The translations under genes were made by a program, and so were the position numbers. A DNA stretch of 64,000 nt, from positions 1 through 64,000 of the forward strand of contig JAAYVF010000009.1 of NCBI GenBank assembly GCA_012517325.1, in the 5' to 3' direction. Positions 1 through 12,895 of the stretch are shown in pieces. Source of the DNA: Myxococcales bacterium. GTDB lineage: Bacteria > Lernaellota > Lernaellaia > Lernaellales > Lernaellaceae. Each line of letters starts with the position of its first letter. The first letter of the stretch is position 1. The notes beneath the pieces are model-generated. The model ran no database searches. It was not told the origin of the DNA and saw only the letters and a program-made list of their open reading frames with translations.

Positions 1-89
1 CAAAGCCCGATGCAAAACGGAAAATCGAAAGGGAACAACCAACTGGACGTGGGTCTATCAGGCCTCGGCTCCGAACTCTACGTAACCAA

Positions 90-128
90 GGGGACATTTT
101 TGCTGCACAGTTGAGGGGACATATTGCC
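90..128. repeat. Two 25-bp-spaced GGGGACAT repeats, possible IS end
   Basis: Two near-identical 14-mers, GGGGACATTTTTGC (90-103) and GGGGACATATTGCC (115-128), lie 25 bp apart on the same strand. Multiple short direct repeats of this GGGGACAT type are common at the ends of some insertion sequences, IS21-like ones in my recollection. The 90 bases to the left contain no complete gene and could be the tail of a truncated element. The assignment to an insertion sequence is inference; the repeat itself is visible. Confidence 0.35.
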
Positions 129-278
129 TAAGTATAAACATGGCCGCCGGGCGACGGGGGGCAAGGCGTCGTTCGCGAGCGGTTGCTTTTCGTTTCGGGA
201 GGAATATCATTGGACCCAGGGTTTGTAAAAATAATTATCTGCTGAACGCTGGCGGTCGTTTCTTGTGGGGAGACGGGA

Positions 279-1898
279 ATGAAGGCCAAGCGGGTTTCGC
301 TTCTTTTTCCCATCCTGCTCGGGATACTCGCTTTTTCTGCAACCAGCCGGGCGGCGACGGTCATTTACTACGATCGGCAAACCAACGGCATGGGCGTCAC
401 CCTGGCCAACATGATCTACAACCTGGCCGGGCATTTCGACACGGATTTGACCGAGCGCGACGTGGCCGGTTATCAAGCGGGCGATCTGTCGGCGTTCGAC
501 CGGGCGATCTACCTCGGCACCGTTTATCGGCCGTTGCCGCCGGCGTTTCTGGCCGCCGTGGCCCAGGGCGAGCGGCCGGTTTTCTGGATCGGCGGCAGCA
601 TCGATCAACTAACCGATTTGCCCGGCGTGGCCGATCAACTGGGTTTTCGCTACCGGGATTACACGCTGGGCGCCGGCTTCGACCGCATCCGATACAAGGA
701 TCGCTGGCTGATCCGCCGGCAGCTTTTCGATTTCTATCAACTGGAGTTCACGGACGACGCGGAAGTGTACGCGGTGGTGGCCGACGACGGCGTGCCGCCG
801 GCGACTTACCCGTATTTCCTGCGCGGCGCGAACGTCTGGTATTGGGCCGACATCCCGTTTTTCTCGCAACTGGCCGACGACCGCTATTTCGTCTTCGCCG
901 ACGCGCTGCACGAGTTTTTCGGTCCCGGCGTTCCGGTCCGGCGGACCGCGCTGCTGCGCCTGGAGGACCTGGCGCCCGGAGCGACGCACTGCGACGAGTT
1001 GTACTCGCTGATCGAATCCCTCGCCGCCGAGGGGATTCCATTCGCGTTCGATCTGACGCCCTTTTTCGTGGACCCGATCGGTGTGTTGTATCCGCCGGGC
1101 ACCGTGAAGCGCTTTCCGGACGATCCGGAGTTGGTCGATCTGGTCAACGCCATGCTGAAGAACGGCGGCACGATGGTCATGCACGGCGTTACGCACCAGC
1201 ACGACAACGGCGTGTCGTTGAACGATTGGGAATTCGTGCAGGGCGCCGGCAACGAGCCGTTGCCCGGCGATTCGGCGGCGTGGGCGCGGGGGCGGGTCGA
1301 AAGCGGGCTGGCCGAGTTCGCCGCACAGGGTTGGCGGCCGCTGATCTGGGAAACGCCGCATTACGGCGCCTCGCACGGCGATTACCGCGTTTTCGCCGAA
1401 TACTTCGCCTGGGATTTCGAGCAGCCGCTGATCTTTCCGCTGTCGGTCGATGCGCCCGCGAGTTTCGGCGTCGCCTACTCGCCGCCGAGCCAGGTGTTTC
1501 CCTACGTTTCCCCGGTCGGTTCCAACGGCATGGGCTTCATTCCCGAGAATCTGGGCTACATCAATCCGGCCGTGCCGGGCCAGCGCCCCGCCGACCTGCT
1601 GGAAAGAGCGCGCCGGCTGACGATCGTGCGCGACGCCACGGCGTGCTTTTACGCGCACAACGGCCTGGTGAATCCGGACGACGTCTGGGAGGTCATCGAC
1701 GGGCTGCGCGAGCAGGGCTACGAATTTGTGAGCATCGCGGAATTGATCGGCGACGATGACGACGACGACAATAACGACAATGACAACGACGATAACGACA
1801 ATAACGACAACGACAATGATGACAACGATGATGTCAGCCCGACGCCGGCGCCCGGTGACGATGACGACGACGGCGGCGGTTCGGGCGGGTGCTTTTAA
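279..1898 (+). CDS. Secreted DUF2334 polysaccharide-deacetylase-like protein with D/N-rich C-terminal tail
   Basis: 539 residues. A Sec signal peptide (about 1-25, ending SRA-AT) precedes a DUF2334-type domain of the polysaccharide deacetylase superfamily. Visible family marks are the strand ALLRLEDLAPG (about residue 225) and the metal-site-like MVMHGVTHQHDN (about 303), giving an H-x3-H arrangement, plus WETPHYGASHGDY near 365. From about residue 492 the protein becomes an almost pure Asp/Asn tract with a PTPAPG break and ends GGGSGGCF, so a cysteine sits one residue from the C-terminus. The start is supported by GGGGAG 6-7 bases upstream of the ATG. It probably acts on a carbohydrate outside the cytoplasm. 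The tail is discussed in the findings because other proteins here carry the same kind of tract. Confidence 0.75.
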   Translation: MKAKRVSLLFPILLGILAFSATSRAATVIYYDRQTNGMGVTLANMIYNLAGHFDTDLTERDVAGYQAGDLSAFDRAIYLGTVYRPLPPAFLAAVAQGERPVFWIGGSIDQLTDLPGVADQLGFRYRDYTLGAGFDRIRYKDRWLIRRQLFDFYQLEFTDDAEVYAVVADDGVPPATYPYFLRGANVWYWADIPFFSQLADDRYFVFADALHEFFGPGVPVRRTALLRLEDLAPGATHCDELYSLIESLAAEGIPFAFDLTPFFVDPIGVLYPPGTVKRFPDDPELVDLVNAMLKNGGTMVMHGVTHQHDNGVSLNDWEFVQGAGNEPLPGDSAAWARGRVESGLAEFAAQGWRPLIWETPHYGASHGDYRVFAEYFAWDFEQPLIFPLSVDAPASFGVAYSPPSQVFPYVSPVGSNGMGFIPENLGYINPAVPGQRPADLLERARRLTIVRDATACFYAHNGLVNPDDVWEVIDGLREQGYEFVSIAELIGDDDDDDNNDNDNDDNDNNDNDNDDNDDVSPTPAPGDDDDDGGGSGGCF

Positions 1899-1919
1899 TT
1901 AATTCACGGCGCTTCCGGC

Positions 1920-5168
<3,249 letters not shown>

Positions 5169-5208
5169 GCTTTCGCTCCTTTCGGTCGCCGGCGCCGGGG
5201 CGGCGCGG

Positions 5209-6354
5209 TTACGACCGCTTCCGTTGGTGTTGCTTCATCAGATCGACGAAACGCCCGAACAGGTAGCGCGCGTCGTGCGGTCCCGGCGACGCTTCCGGGT
5301 GGTACTGCACGGCGAAAACCGGCAGCTTCCGGTGGGCCATGCCCTCCACGGTCCGGTCGTTCAGATTCAGGTGGGTGCAGGCCACGTGACCGCCCAGCGA
5401 ATCGATGTCCACCGCGAAACCGTGGTTCTGCGCCGTGATTTCCACCTTGCCGGTCGTCAGATCCATCACCGGCTGGTTGCCGCCGTGGTGGCCGTACTTG
5501 AGCTTGTAGGTGCGCCCGCCGAGCGCCAGGCAGAGAATCTGGTGACCGAGGCAAATGCCGAAAATCGGCTTTTTGCCCAGCAGGCCTTTCGCCGCCTCGA
5601 CGGCGTAAGTCACCGCCGCCGGGTCGCCCGGCCCGTTGGAGAGGAAAACGCCGTCGGGATGATAGGCCAGCACTTCCGCCGCCGTGGTGGTCGCGGGTAC
5701 AATTTCCACCCGGCAGCCGGCCGCGATCAGGTTGCGCAGGATGTTGCGCTTGATGCCGAAGTCGAAGGCGACGACGTGAAACGCGCCTTCCTGGGCCAGC
5801 GCGTTGGTGTAGCCGCGCCGCGGCGACCAGATGCTTTCGTTCCACTGATAAGGCCGCGCGCAGGTCACCTCGCGCACCAGGTCGCGCCCTTCCAGCGGCG
5901 GCGCCGCGGCGGCGATCGCGGCCAGCGCCTTGGGCTGCAGACGTTCGGTGGAGATGACGCCCATTTGCGCGCCCGCCTCGCGCAGGTGCCGGGTCAGCGC
6001 GCGCGTGTCGACTCCGGCGATGCCGACGATGTGGTGTTTCGCCAGGTACTCGTGCAGCGTCAGCTCGCTGCGCCAGTTGCTGGGATGCTCGGCGGCCTCG
6101 CGCACGACGAACCCCTGCAGATAGGGCCGGCCGGCCTCGACGTCCTCGGCGTTGACGCCGTAGTTGCCGATGAGCGGATAGGTCATCGTGACGATCTGGC
6201 CGGCGTAGGACGGGTCGGTGAGGATTTCCTGGTACCCCATCATCGAGGTATTGAAAACGACCTCGCCGATCGCTTCGCCGCGCGCGCCGACCGACCAGCC
6301 GGGAAAGGCCCGGCCGTCGGCCAGCACCAGCATTGCTTTTTGTTTTTCGTTCAT
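5209..6354 (-). CDS. carA: Carbamoyl-phosphate synthase small (glutaminase) subunit
   Basis: 381 residues, typical of CarA. It hydrolyses glutamine and channels ammonia to CarB. The N-terminal CPSase small-chain domain ([37 protein letters not shown]) is followed by a class I glutamine amidotransferase domain with nucleophile elbow [16 protein letters not shown] (Cys near residue 262) and catalytic His-x-Glu in [13 protein letters not shown]. The ATG lies 9 bases after the pyrG stop and its ribosome site (GGGGAA) is in that gap, so translation is likely coupled to pyrG. It is the second gene of a pyrimidine operon. Confidence 0.98.
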   Translation of the reverse strand: MNEKQKAMLVLADGRAFPGWSVGARGEAIGEVVFNTSMMGYQEILTDPSYAGQIVTMTYPLIGNYGVNAEDVEAGRPYLQGFVVREAAEHPSNWRSELTLHEYLAKHHIVGIAGVDTRALTRHLREAGAQMGVISTERLQPKALAAIAAAAPPLEGRDLVREVTCARPYQWNESIWSPRRGYTNALAQEGAFHVVAFDFGIKRNILRNLIAAGCRVEIVPATTTAAEVLAYHPDGVFLSNGPGDPAAVTYAVEAAKGLLGKKPIFGICLGHQILCLALGGRTYKLKYGHHGGNQPVMDLTTGKVEITAQNHGFAVDIDSLGGHVACTHLNLNDRTVEGMAHRKLPVFAVQYHPEASPGPHDARYLFGRFVDLMKQHQRKRS

Positions 6355-6363
6355 CCGGTTCCC

Positions 6364-8259
6364 CTAGCAGCCGCCGTTGGCGGACGGATTCTTACGCTGG
6401 AAAGCGGTGCGGATCAAGTCGCGGAACAGCGGCGCCGGCGCCTCGAGCTTGGAGGTCAGTTCGGGGTGGAACTGGCACCCCATAAAATACGGGTGGTCCG
6501 GCAGTTCCATGATCTGTTTGATGCGGCCGTCCTTGTTGTGGCCGGAGAACACCAGGCCGGCCGCCTCGAGCCGCGGCACGTATTCCGGATTGACCTCGAA
6601 GCGGTGGCGGAAACGTTCGCGGATCAGGGCCTTGCCGTCGTAGATCTGCTGGGCGCGGCTGCCGGGAACGACGATCACGTCGTGGCCGCCCAGGCGCATG
6701 GTGCCGCCCTTCTGGGTCACGTTGATCTGCTCGGGCAGGATGCAGACCACCGGGTGCTCGACCGTGTAGCCCTCGGCGGCGGCCTCCATGGTGTGGGCGC
6801 CATTCAGGCCGAGCATGTGGCGCGAGTATTCGACCACGGCGAGTTGCATCCCGTAGCAGATGCCGAGGAACGGAATGCCGTTTTCGCGGCAGCACTGGAT
6901 GACCTTGATCTTGCCCTCGATGCCGCGCGTGCCGAAGCCGCCGGGCACGATCACCGCGTCGATGCCCTGCAGCAGCGGCAACGGGTCGGCGCCGGAGCGC
7001 TCCAGCTCGGAGGTTTCCAGCCAGTCGATCCGCACCCGCCCGTCGATGTGCGCGCCGCTGTGGCGAATCGCCTCGATGATGCTGGCGTAGGAATCGTGCA
7101 GGTCGGTGTACTTGCCGCAGATCGCCACGCGCACCAGCGGGCCGTCGGCGCGGGTCAGCGCGCCGACCAGCGACCGCCATTGGGCCAGGTCGGGCGGCGA
7201 ATAGATTTTCAGTTTCTTGTGCAGGATTTCGGTCAGCCCTTCCTCCTCGAACCCCAGCGGAATGCGGTAGACCGTGTCGACGTCGACGCCGGAGATCACG
7301 GCGCGCTGGTCGATGTTGCAGAACAGGGCGATCTTCTTTTTGATCTTGTCGGTGAGGCGCCGCGGGCTGCGGCCGATGATCACGTCGGGTTGCAGGCCGC
7401 GCTCGTTGAGCAGCTTCACCGCCTGCTGCGTCGGCTTCGATTTCTGTTCCTCGATGCCCGCCGGAATGGGAACGTAGGTCAACAGGACGATCAGCGTGTT
7501 GTCCTCGCCGACTTCCTGGCGCAGTTGGCGCACCGCCTCGATGTACAGTTCGTTCTCCATGTCGCCGATGGTGCCGCCGATCTCGATCAGGCCGATGTCG
7601 GCCTTGGTGCGGCCGGGGATGTTGTAGAACCAATCCTTGATGCAGTCGGTGACGTGGGGAATGAGCTGCACGGTCTGCCCCAGGTAGTCGCCCCGGCGCT
7701 CGCGCTCCATGATCATCTTGTAGACCTTGCCCATCGTCAGATTCCATTCGAACTGGCAGGTGACGCCGAGGTAGCGCTCGTAGTGGCCGAAATCCATGTC
7801 CACTTCGCCGCCGTCGTCCAGAACGAAAACCTCGCCGTGCTCGATCGGGTTCATCGTGCCGGGGTCGGTGTTGAGGTAGCCGTCGCATTTGATCGGCACG
7901 ATTGACAGGCGCGAGGCCAGCAGTTTGCCGATCGAGGCCGCCGCGATGCCCTTGCCTAGGCCCGACAGCACGCCGCCGATAACGATGATGTATTTGGTGT
8001 TGCGCCGGCCGTATTCGACCGATTTGTCCCAATCGGCGTCATGGACGAGCATCCCGCGCTCGTGAACCTCGGGCGCTTTGCCGGTTTCTTCGGCCAGAAA
8101 TGCGTCTAAATCATCGGGATTGATGCGGTATTGGCCACGATTGCCGACCTTGATCGCCTTTAATTCATCGGATTTTACCCAGCGCCTGACAGTGCTGATT
8201 GAAATCTTCAGTCGTTCGGCCACGTCTTCAAGGCTCAGAAAATTACTGAGGTCTTTCAT
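6364..8259 (-). CDS. pyrG: CTP synthase with N-terminal excisionase-type helix-turn-helix domain
   Basis: 631 residues against about 545 for ordinary CTP synthase; the difference is an N-terminal extension. Residues about 5-55 (LSLEDVAERLKISISTVRRW, then KVGNRGQYRINPDDLDAFL) match the excisionase/MerR-like HTH_17 pattern. A linker (about 56-85) leads into the synthetase domain: P-loop IIVIGGVLSGLGKGIAAASI, then DPGTMNPIEHGEVFVLDDGG and ERRGDYLGQTVQLIPH. The C-terminal glutamine amidotransferase has GICYGMQLAVVEYSRHM (nucleophile Cys) and CQFHPELTSKLEAP. The enzyme amidates UTP to CTP. Both enzymatic halves look intact, but several normally invariant positions differ (GGVLSGLGKG for GGVVSSLGKG, KCDGYLNTDPG for KLDPYINVDPG). 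It heads the pyrG-carA-carB operon behind a good promoter and a direct repeat. DNA binding and autoregulation are inferred from the domain only. GGAG lies upstream of the ATG. Confidence 0.95.
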   Translation of the reverse strand: MKDLSNFLSLEDVAERLKISISTVRRWVKSDELKAIKVGNRGQYRINPDDLDAFLAEETGKAPEVHERGMLVHDADWDKSVEYGRRNTKYIIVIGGVLSGLGKGIAAASIGKLLASRLSIVPIKCDGYLNTDPGTMNPIEHGEVFVLDDGGEVDMDFGHYERYLGVTCQFEWNLTMGKVYKMIMERERRGDYLGQTVQLIPHVTDCIKDWFYNIPGRTKADIGLIEIGGTIGDMENELYIEAVRQLRQEVGEDNTLIVLLTYVPIPAGIEEQKSKPTQQAVKLLNERGLQPDVIIGRSPRRLTDKIKKKIALFCNIDQRAVISGVDVDTVYRIPLGFEEEGLTEILHKKLKIYSPPDLAQWRSLVGALTRADGPLVRVAICGKYTDLHDSYASIIEAIRHSGAHIDGRVRIDWLETSELERSGADPLPLLQGIDAVIVPGGFGTRGIEGKIKVIQCCRENGIPFLGICYGMQLAVVEYSRHMLGLNGAHTMEAAAEGYTVEHPVVCILPEQINVTQKGGTMRLGGHDVIVVPGSRAQQIYDGKALIRERFRHRFEVNPEYVPRLEAAGLVFSGHNKDGRIKQIMELPDHPYFMGCQFHPELTSKLEAPAPLFRDLIRTAFQRKNPSANGGC

Positions 8260-8273
8260 TGATAACTAGTCTC

Positions 8274-8288
8274 CAGTGATTGTCAGTG
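8274..8288 (-). promoter_or_regulatory. Direct repeat CACTG-N5-CACTG in the pyrG leader, candidate operator
   Basis: On the minus strand CACTG occurs twice with a 10-bp period (plus-strand CAGTG at 8274-8278 and 8284-8288), between the predicted pyrG promoter and the pyrG start. Excisionase-type HTH domains are known to bind direct repeats about one helical turn apart, and pyrG itself carries such a domain. The link between site and protein is inference. Confidence 0.35.
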
Positions 8289-8311
8289 GTGGTCATTTAG
8301 GCCGGGAGATA

Positions 8312-8340
8312 TGTATAACAGATTTCAACCGAATGGTCAA
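8312..8340 (-). promoter_or_regulatory. Sigma-70-type promoter of pyrG-carA-carB
   Basis: On the minus strand TTGACC (8335-8340) and TATACA (8312-8317) are separated by 17 bp. Transcription should begin near 8305, giving a leader of about 45 bases that contains the CACTG direct repeat. This places an independent promoter between murA and pyrG. Confidence 0.7.
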
Positions 8341-8415
8341 GAAAAGGCTGACAAAGCGCTGATTTTTTCTTGGTCGAATTGCTTAGTAGATTCTAACTAT
8401 TCGATATAAATAAAA

Positions 8416-9681
<1,266 letters not shown>

Positions 9682-10542
9682 CTAATTTTCCCTTCGCCGG
9701 GCGGTCAACACCCGTTCGGTTCCCGCCAGGTCGCGCCACGCGGCCATCGTCGTAAAGGCGCCGGATTCCCGCAACAGCGCCAGCACCGCCGGCGACTGCC
9801 CGGCACCGCATTCCAGCGCCAGCAACCCCCCGGGCCGCAGCCGTTCCGGCGCCGCGGCGATGAGCCGCCGAATCACCGCCAGACCGTCGTCGCCGCCGTC
9901 CAGGGCCGTCGCCGGTTCGTATTGCGCCACTTCCGGCATGGCGGCGCCGCATTCGGCGGTGGTCAGGTACGGCGGATTGCTGAGGACCGCGTCATACGGC
10001 TCCGGGTCCGCGGCGAACAAGTCGGCCTCGTAAAGCGTCACTCGATCCGCCACGCCGTGCCGCCGCAAATTTTCCGCCGCCACGCCGAGCGCCGCCGCCG
10101 AAATGTCGGTGGCCGTGAATCGCCAGAGCGGCCGTTGGGTCGCCAGGGCGATCGTCACGCAACCGCTGCCGACACCGATCTCGCACAGGCGTTGTGGCGC
10201 GTCGGCGGCGAGAGCTTCCAGGGTTTTGTCCACGAGCAATTCGGTTTCCGGCCGCGGCGTCAGCACGCGACCGTCCGACAGAAACGACAAGCTGTAGAAT
10301 TCTTTTGTTCCCAACAAATGCGCCAGGGGTTCGCGCCGGCCGCGCCGGGCCACCAGTTCGTGCAGGGTTTGCAATTCGGCGGCTTCGAGCGGCTGATCGT
10401 AACGCAGATAAAGGCCCAGGCGGTCGGTGCCCAGCACGTGGGCGAGCAGCAGTTCGGCGTCGAGGCGGGCGGTGGCGATGCCTTTGCCGGCGAAAAAATC
10501 CCGGCACCAATTCAGCAGGCTGAGGACCGTCCACCGTTCCAT
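9682..10542 (-). CDS. prmC: Peptide chain release factor N5-glutamine methyltransferase
   Basis: 286 residues. PrmC methylates the GGQ glutamine of release factors RF1 and RF2 with SAM. A helical N-terminal domain (about 1-85) is followed by TPRPETELLVDKTLEAL, the SAM-binding motif CEIGVGSGCVTIALA (about 120-134) and the substrate-binding NPPY motif in AVLSNPPYLTTAE (about 183-195). The usual partner prfA is absent here; the upstream neighbour is a tRNA gene 30 bases away. There is no strong ribosome site before the ATG, so the exact start is less certain than the identity. Confidence 0.94.
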   Translation of the reverse strand: MERWTVLSLLNWCRDFFAGKGIATARLDAELLLAHVLGTDRLGLYLRYDQPLEAAELQTLHELVARRGRREPLAHLLGTKEFYSLSFLSDGRVLTPRPETELLVDKTLEALAADAPQRLCEIGVGSGCVTIALATQRPLWRFTATDISAAALGVAAENLRRHGVADRVTLYEADLFAADPEPYDAVLSNPPYLTTAECGAAMPEVAQYEPATALDGGDDGLAVIRRLIAAAPERLRPGGLLALECGAGQSPAVLALLRESGAFTTMAAWRDLAGTERVLTARRREN

Positions 10543-10572
10543 CTTGACCCATTGTTCGGCCGGAGAATCAAA

Positions 10573-10645
10573 TCGGGGCGGCCGGATTTGAACCGGCGAC
10601 CCCCGGCTCCCAAAACCGGTGCGCTACCAGCTGCGCCACGCCCCG
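10573..10645 (-). tRNA. tRNA-Pro (anticodon TGG)
   Basis: A 73-nt cloverleaf folds cleanly on the minus strand: acceptor CGGGGCG pairs with CGCCCCG, D arm GCGC/GCGC, anticodon stem CCGGT/GCCGG with loop TTTGGGA (anticodon TGG, reads CCA and probably other CCN codons), T arm GCCGG-TTCAAAT-CCGGC, and discriminator A. The CCA end is not encoded, since the sequence continues TTTG. It lies upstream of prmC on the same strand. Confidence 0.96.
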
Positions 10646-10765
10646 ACGAGCGGCCCGCAAAATAGCATGACGACCCGCCGAGCGGCAAGGCGGAAAACGG
10701 CGTTGAAAAAAAAGCGGACCGGACCCTCGAAAGCCGCTCGTCGAGGTCGCCCAACGCTTAAATGC

Positions 10766-10792
10766 GAGGCGGCCCCGGAAAGGGGCCGCCTC
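10766..10792 (-). terminator. Strong GC hairpin downstream of the Asp-box protein gene
   Basis: A perfect 11-bp stem, GAGGCGGCCCC / GGGGCCGCCTC, has a 5-base loop. It lies 40 bases after the stop of the minus-strand gene ending at 10832. On that strand only a weak T stretch (GCATTTAAG) follows, so it is a probable rather than textbook intrinsic terminator. Confidence 0.6.
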
Positions 10793-10831
10793 CGATCAAC
10801 CATTGTCTGCGGCTAGCAGTCTAAAGCCAGA

Positions 10832-12613
10832 TCAACATCCGCAAGAACCGCTGTCGTCGTCATCGTCGTCGTTGTCGTCGTCGCCGTTGTCGTCGTCGGC
10901 ATTGTCGTCGTCGGCCGCGTCGTCGTCGACCACGTCGTCGTCGGCCGCGTCATCGTCGCCCGCGCCGGTGACGGTGATCAGAACATCGTCGCTGGTCGCG
11001 TCCGTGCCGTCGCTGACGGTCAGGGTGAAGGTCAATTCGCCGACCGCGTCGGCCAGGAACGTCGGCTTCACCGCCGCGGCGTCGGAAAGCGTCGCGCCCG
11101 GCCCGCCGGTCAACGCCCAGTCGTAAGTGATCGGGTCGTCATCCGGGTCGTAGGAGCCGCTGCCGTCCAGGGTGACGGTCGTGCCGACCGGCACGGTCTG
11201 GTCGGGACCGGCGTCGGCCACGGGGGCCGAGTTGTTTTGGGTGTAACGATAGGTGCTCAGGTCAAACCCGGCTTGCCAGCCGAGTTTGTTGCTCTGCCAA
11301 TCGAAGGCGATGATCGGGTGCCCCCAGTCGATGACGGAGGAGTCGACCTGCCACGTTTCGCCGCGGTCGTCGGAGTAATACAACAGCGATTTGTAGGCGC
11401 CCAACATGGACTGGCCGGCGCCGCCCAGGAGACCGACCACGCCGCTGGGTTGGAAGGACATCGCGCCGATGGCGAAAGCGGCGATGCTGGGGATGTTCGG
11501 CAGCGGCACGCGCGAGGTGACGTCTTCCCAGGTGGTGCCGCCGTCGGCGGTCTTCCAGAGGCTGAACACGTTGGTCGTCATGATGTGCGGTTCGCCGAGC
11601 ACCCAAAGTTCGTCATCGTTCACTTGTTGAATGATGTAGAAGGTTTGCAGCGGTTCGCTGAGCACCAGTTCCCAGGTCATGCCGCCGTCGGTCGTGCGCC
11701 AGATGCGGCCGTTGGTGCCCTTCGCGGCGCCGGGATTTTCGTTGCGGGATTCCATCCGGTAGATGGGATCGTGCGCGAGGCGCGCTTGATGGGCCAGCTT
11801 GTTGTAAACCTCGCGCATGGTGTTGTAATCGGGCGCCGGCGCGCTGGTATCCCAGGAATCGACGCTCTTGTCCTCGGCCCAGGTGTCGTCGTCATCGTCG
11901 TCGCCTTCCATGTCGCCGGCGATGACGAAGCCGTATTCGGCCGTGGAGAAAGCCACGTCGTTGAAGTAGGTCTGGGTGTCGCCGGGGGCGTTGATCTTGT
12001 TCCAGTTCTTGCCGCCGTCCTGCGTCCGCGCGATGAAGTTCGGGCCGCCGACCACGTAGCCGACCGTTTCGTCGGCGTAGTCGACGTTATTGATTGTCGT
12101 CAGGAAGGTGGTCGGATTGACGACGCCCTGTTCCCAGGTCGCGCCGCCGTCGTCCGAGTATTGGATCATGGGGATCAGTTGCATCATGCAGACGAACATG
12201 CAGGCCGGGAAGGGTACGGTATCCAGGCATTCCTGGTTGACGCCGAAGCCGAACATCTGGACATTGTCGCCGCCTGAGGAAGCCACGGCCAGCATCATGT
12301 TCATGATCTGCCACATGTAGCATTCGTTGGGCATGCTGGAGAAATCCAGCCCGCTGATCGGCGTATAGTAGTAACCGCCGTCGTCGCTGCGCCAGCCGTT
12401 CTGCATGCCGAGCGATGAACTTTGATAAAGGCCGACGGTGTACAGGCGCGTTTCGTTGGCGGAGGCGATCCCCAGGTAACTGGCGTTGGAGAGTCCGGGC
12501 GGGAGTCCGGCCAATTCGGAGGCCAGTTCCCAAGTGCCGTATTCCGCCGCCGCGGTGGTCGCCAGGCCGCAAACCAGCAGCCCGAGAGTCGCCAACCAGA
12601 CGAGTTTCTTCAT
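10832..12613 (-). CDS. Secreted Asp-box (YCF48/BNR-like) propeller protein with PKD domain and Asp-rich Cys-ending tail
   Basis: 593 residues. A signal peptide (about 1-23, ending AAA-E) is followed by a beta-propeller with at least five Asp-box repeats (YSDDGGATWEQ, RTQDGGKNWNK, RTTDGGMTWEL, KTADGGTTWED, YSDDRGETWQV). A PKD-type Ig fold (about 465-550) follows, starting APVADAGPDQTVPVGTTVTL. The last 40 residues are Asp-rich with Ala, Val and Asn and end DDSGSCGC. A second short Asp run (GDDDDDDTWAED) interrupts the propeller near residue 236. It is secreted and presumably surface-associated or extracellular; no enzymatic residues were recognised. A GGGGGA ribosome site precedes the ATG. The Cys-containing terminus resembles that of the protein at 279-1898. 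Confidence 0.75.
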   Translation of the reverse strand: MKKLVWLATLGLLVCGLATTAAAEYGTWELASELAGLPPGLSNASYLGIASANETRLYTVGLYQSSSLGMQNGWRSDDGGYYYTPISGLDFSSMPNECYMWQIMNMMLAVASSGGDNVQMFGFGVNQECLDTVPFPACMFVCMMQLIPMIQYSDDGGATWEQGVVNPTTFLTTINNVDYADETVGYVVGGPNFIARTQDGGKNWNKINAPGDTQTYFNDVAFSTAEYGFVIAGDMEGDDDDDDTWAEDKSVDSWDTSAPAPDYNTMREVYNKLAHQARLAHDPIYRMESRNENPGAAKGTNGRIWRTTDGGMTWELVLSEPLQTFYIIQQVNDDELWVLGEPHIMTTNVFSLWKTADGGTTWEDVTSRVPLPNIPSIAAFAIGAMSFQPSGVVGLLGGAGQSMLGAYKSLLYYSDDRGETWQVDSSVIDWGHPIIAFDWQSNKLGWQAGFDLSTYRYTQNNSAPVADAGPDQTVPVGTTVTLDGSGSYDPDDDPITYDWALTGGPGATLSDAAAVKPTFLADAVGELTFTLTVSDGTDATSDDVLITVTGAGDDDAADDDVVDDDAADDDNADDDNGDDDNDDDDDDSGSCGC

Positions 12614-12895
12614 CTCTGTCCCCCTATTCGCGAAGAGAAATGATCATTTCGGTTGGTTATATCCCAATCGTCAAAAGTATGCCGAGAAACGGGGCATTTT
12701 GTCAATGGAGGATACAGAAAAGAGGAGCCAAGCCTGATCGATCGGGTAAGGGAAAGATGATTAATTCGGTTTGTTTTTGATCGGTGCGGGATATTGCTCG
12801 CATTTTTACCGGGTGCCGATTGATGGCTCGATACAATAATAGACTTGACTATTCGGAGTAACTGAGCAAAAAGAAACACGGGAGGGCACGCGTTC
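12614..12895. other. Divergent intergenic region, no gene seen
   Basis: About 280 AT-richer bases separate the divergent Asp-box gene and asnB, so promoters for both should lie here. I see GGGAGG ahead of asnB and GGGGGA ahead of the minus-strand gene. A TACAAT hexamer near 12832 lacks a convincing -35 partner. No RNA gene was recognised. Confidence 0.5.

Noticed and set aside
140-1759. 539-codon plus-strand frame overlapping the DUF2334 gene
   Set aside because: Arg/Gly/Ala-rich out-of-frame translation; the frame at 279 has a signal peptide, a ribosome site and domain motifs.
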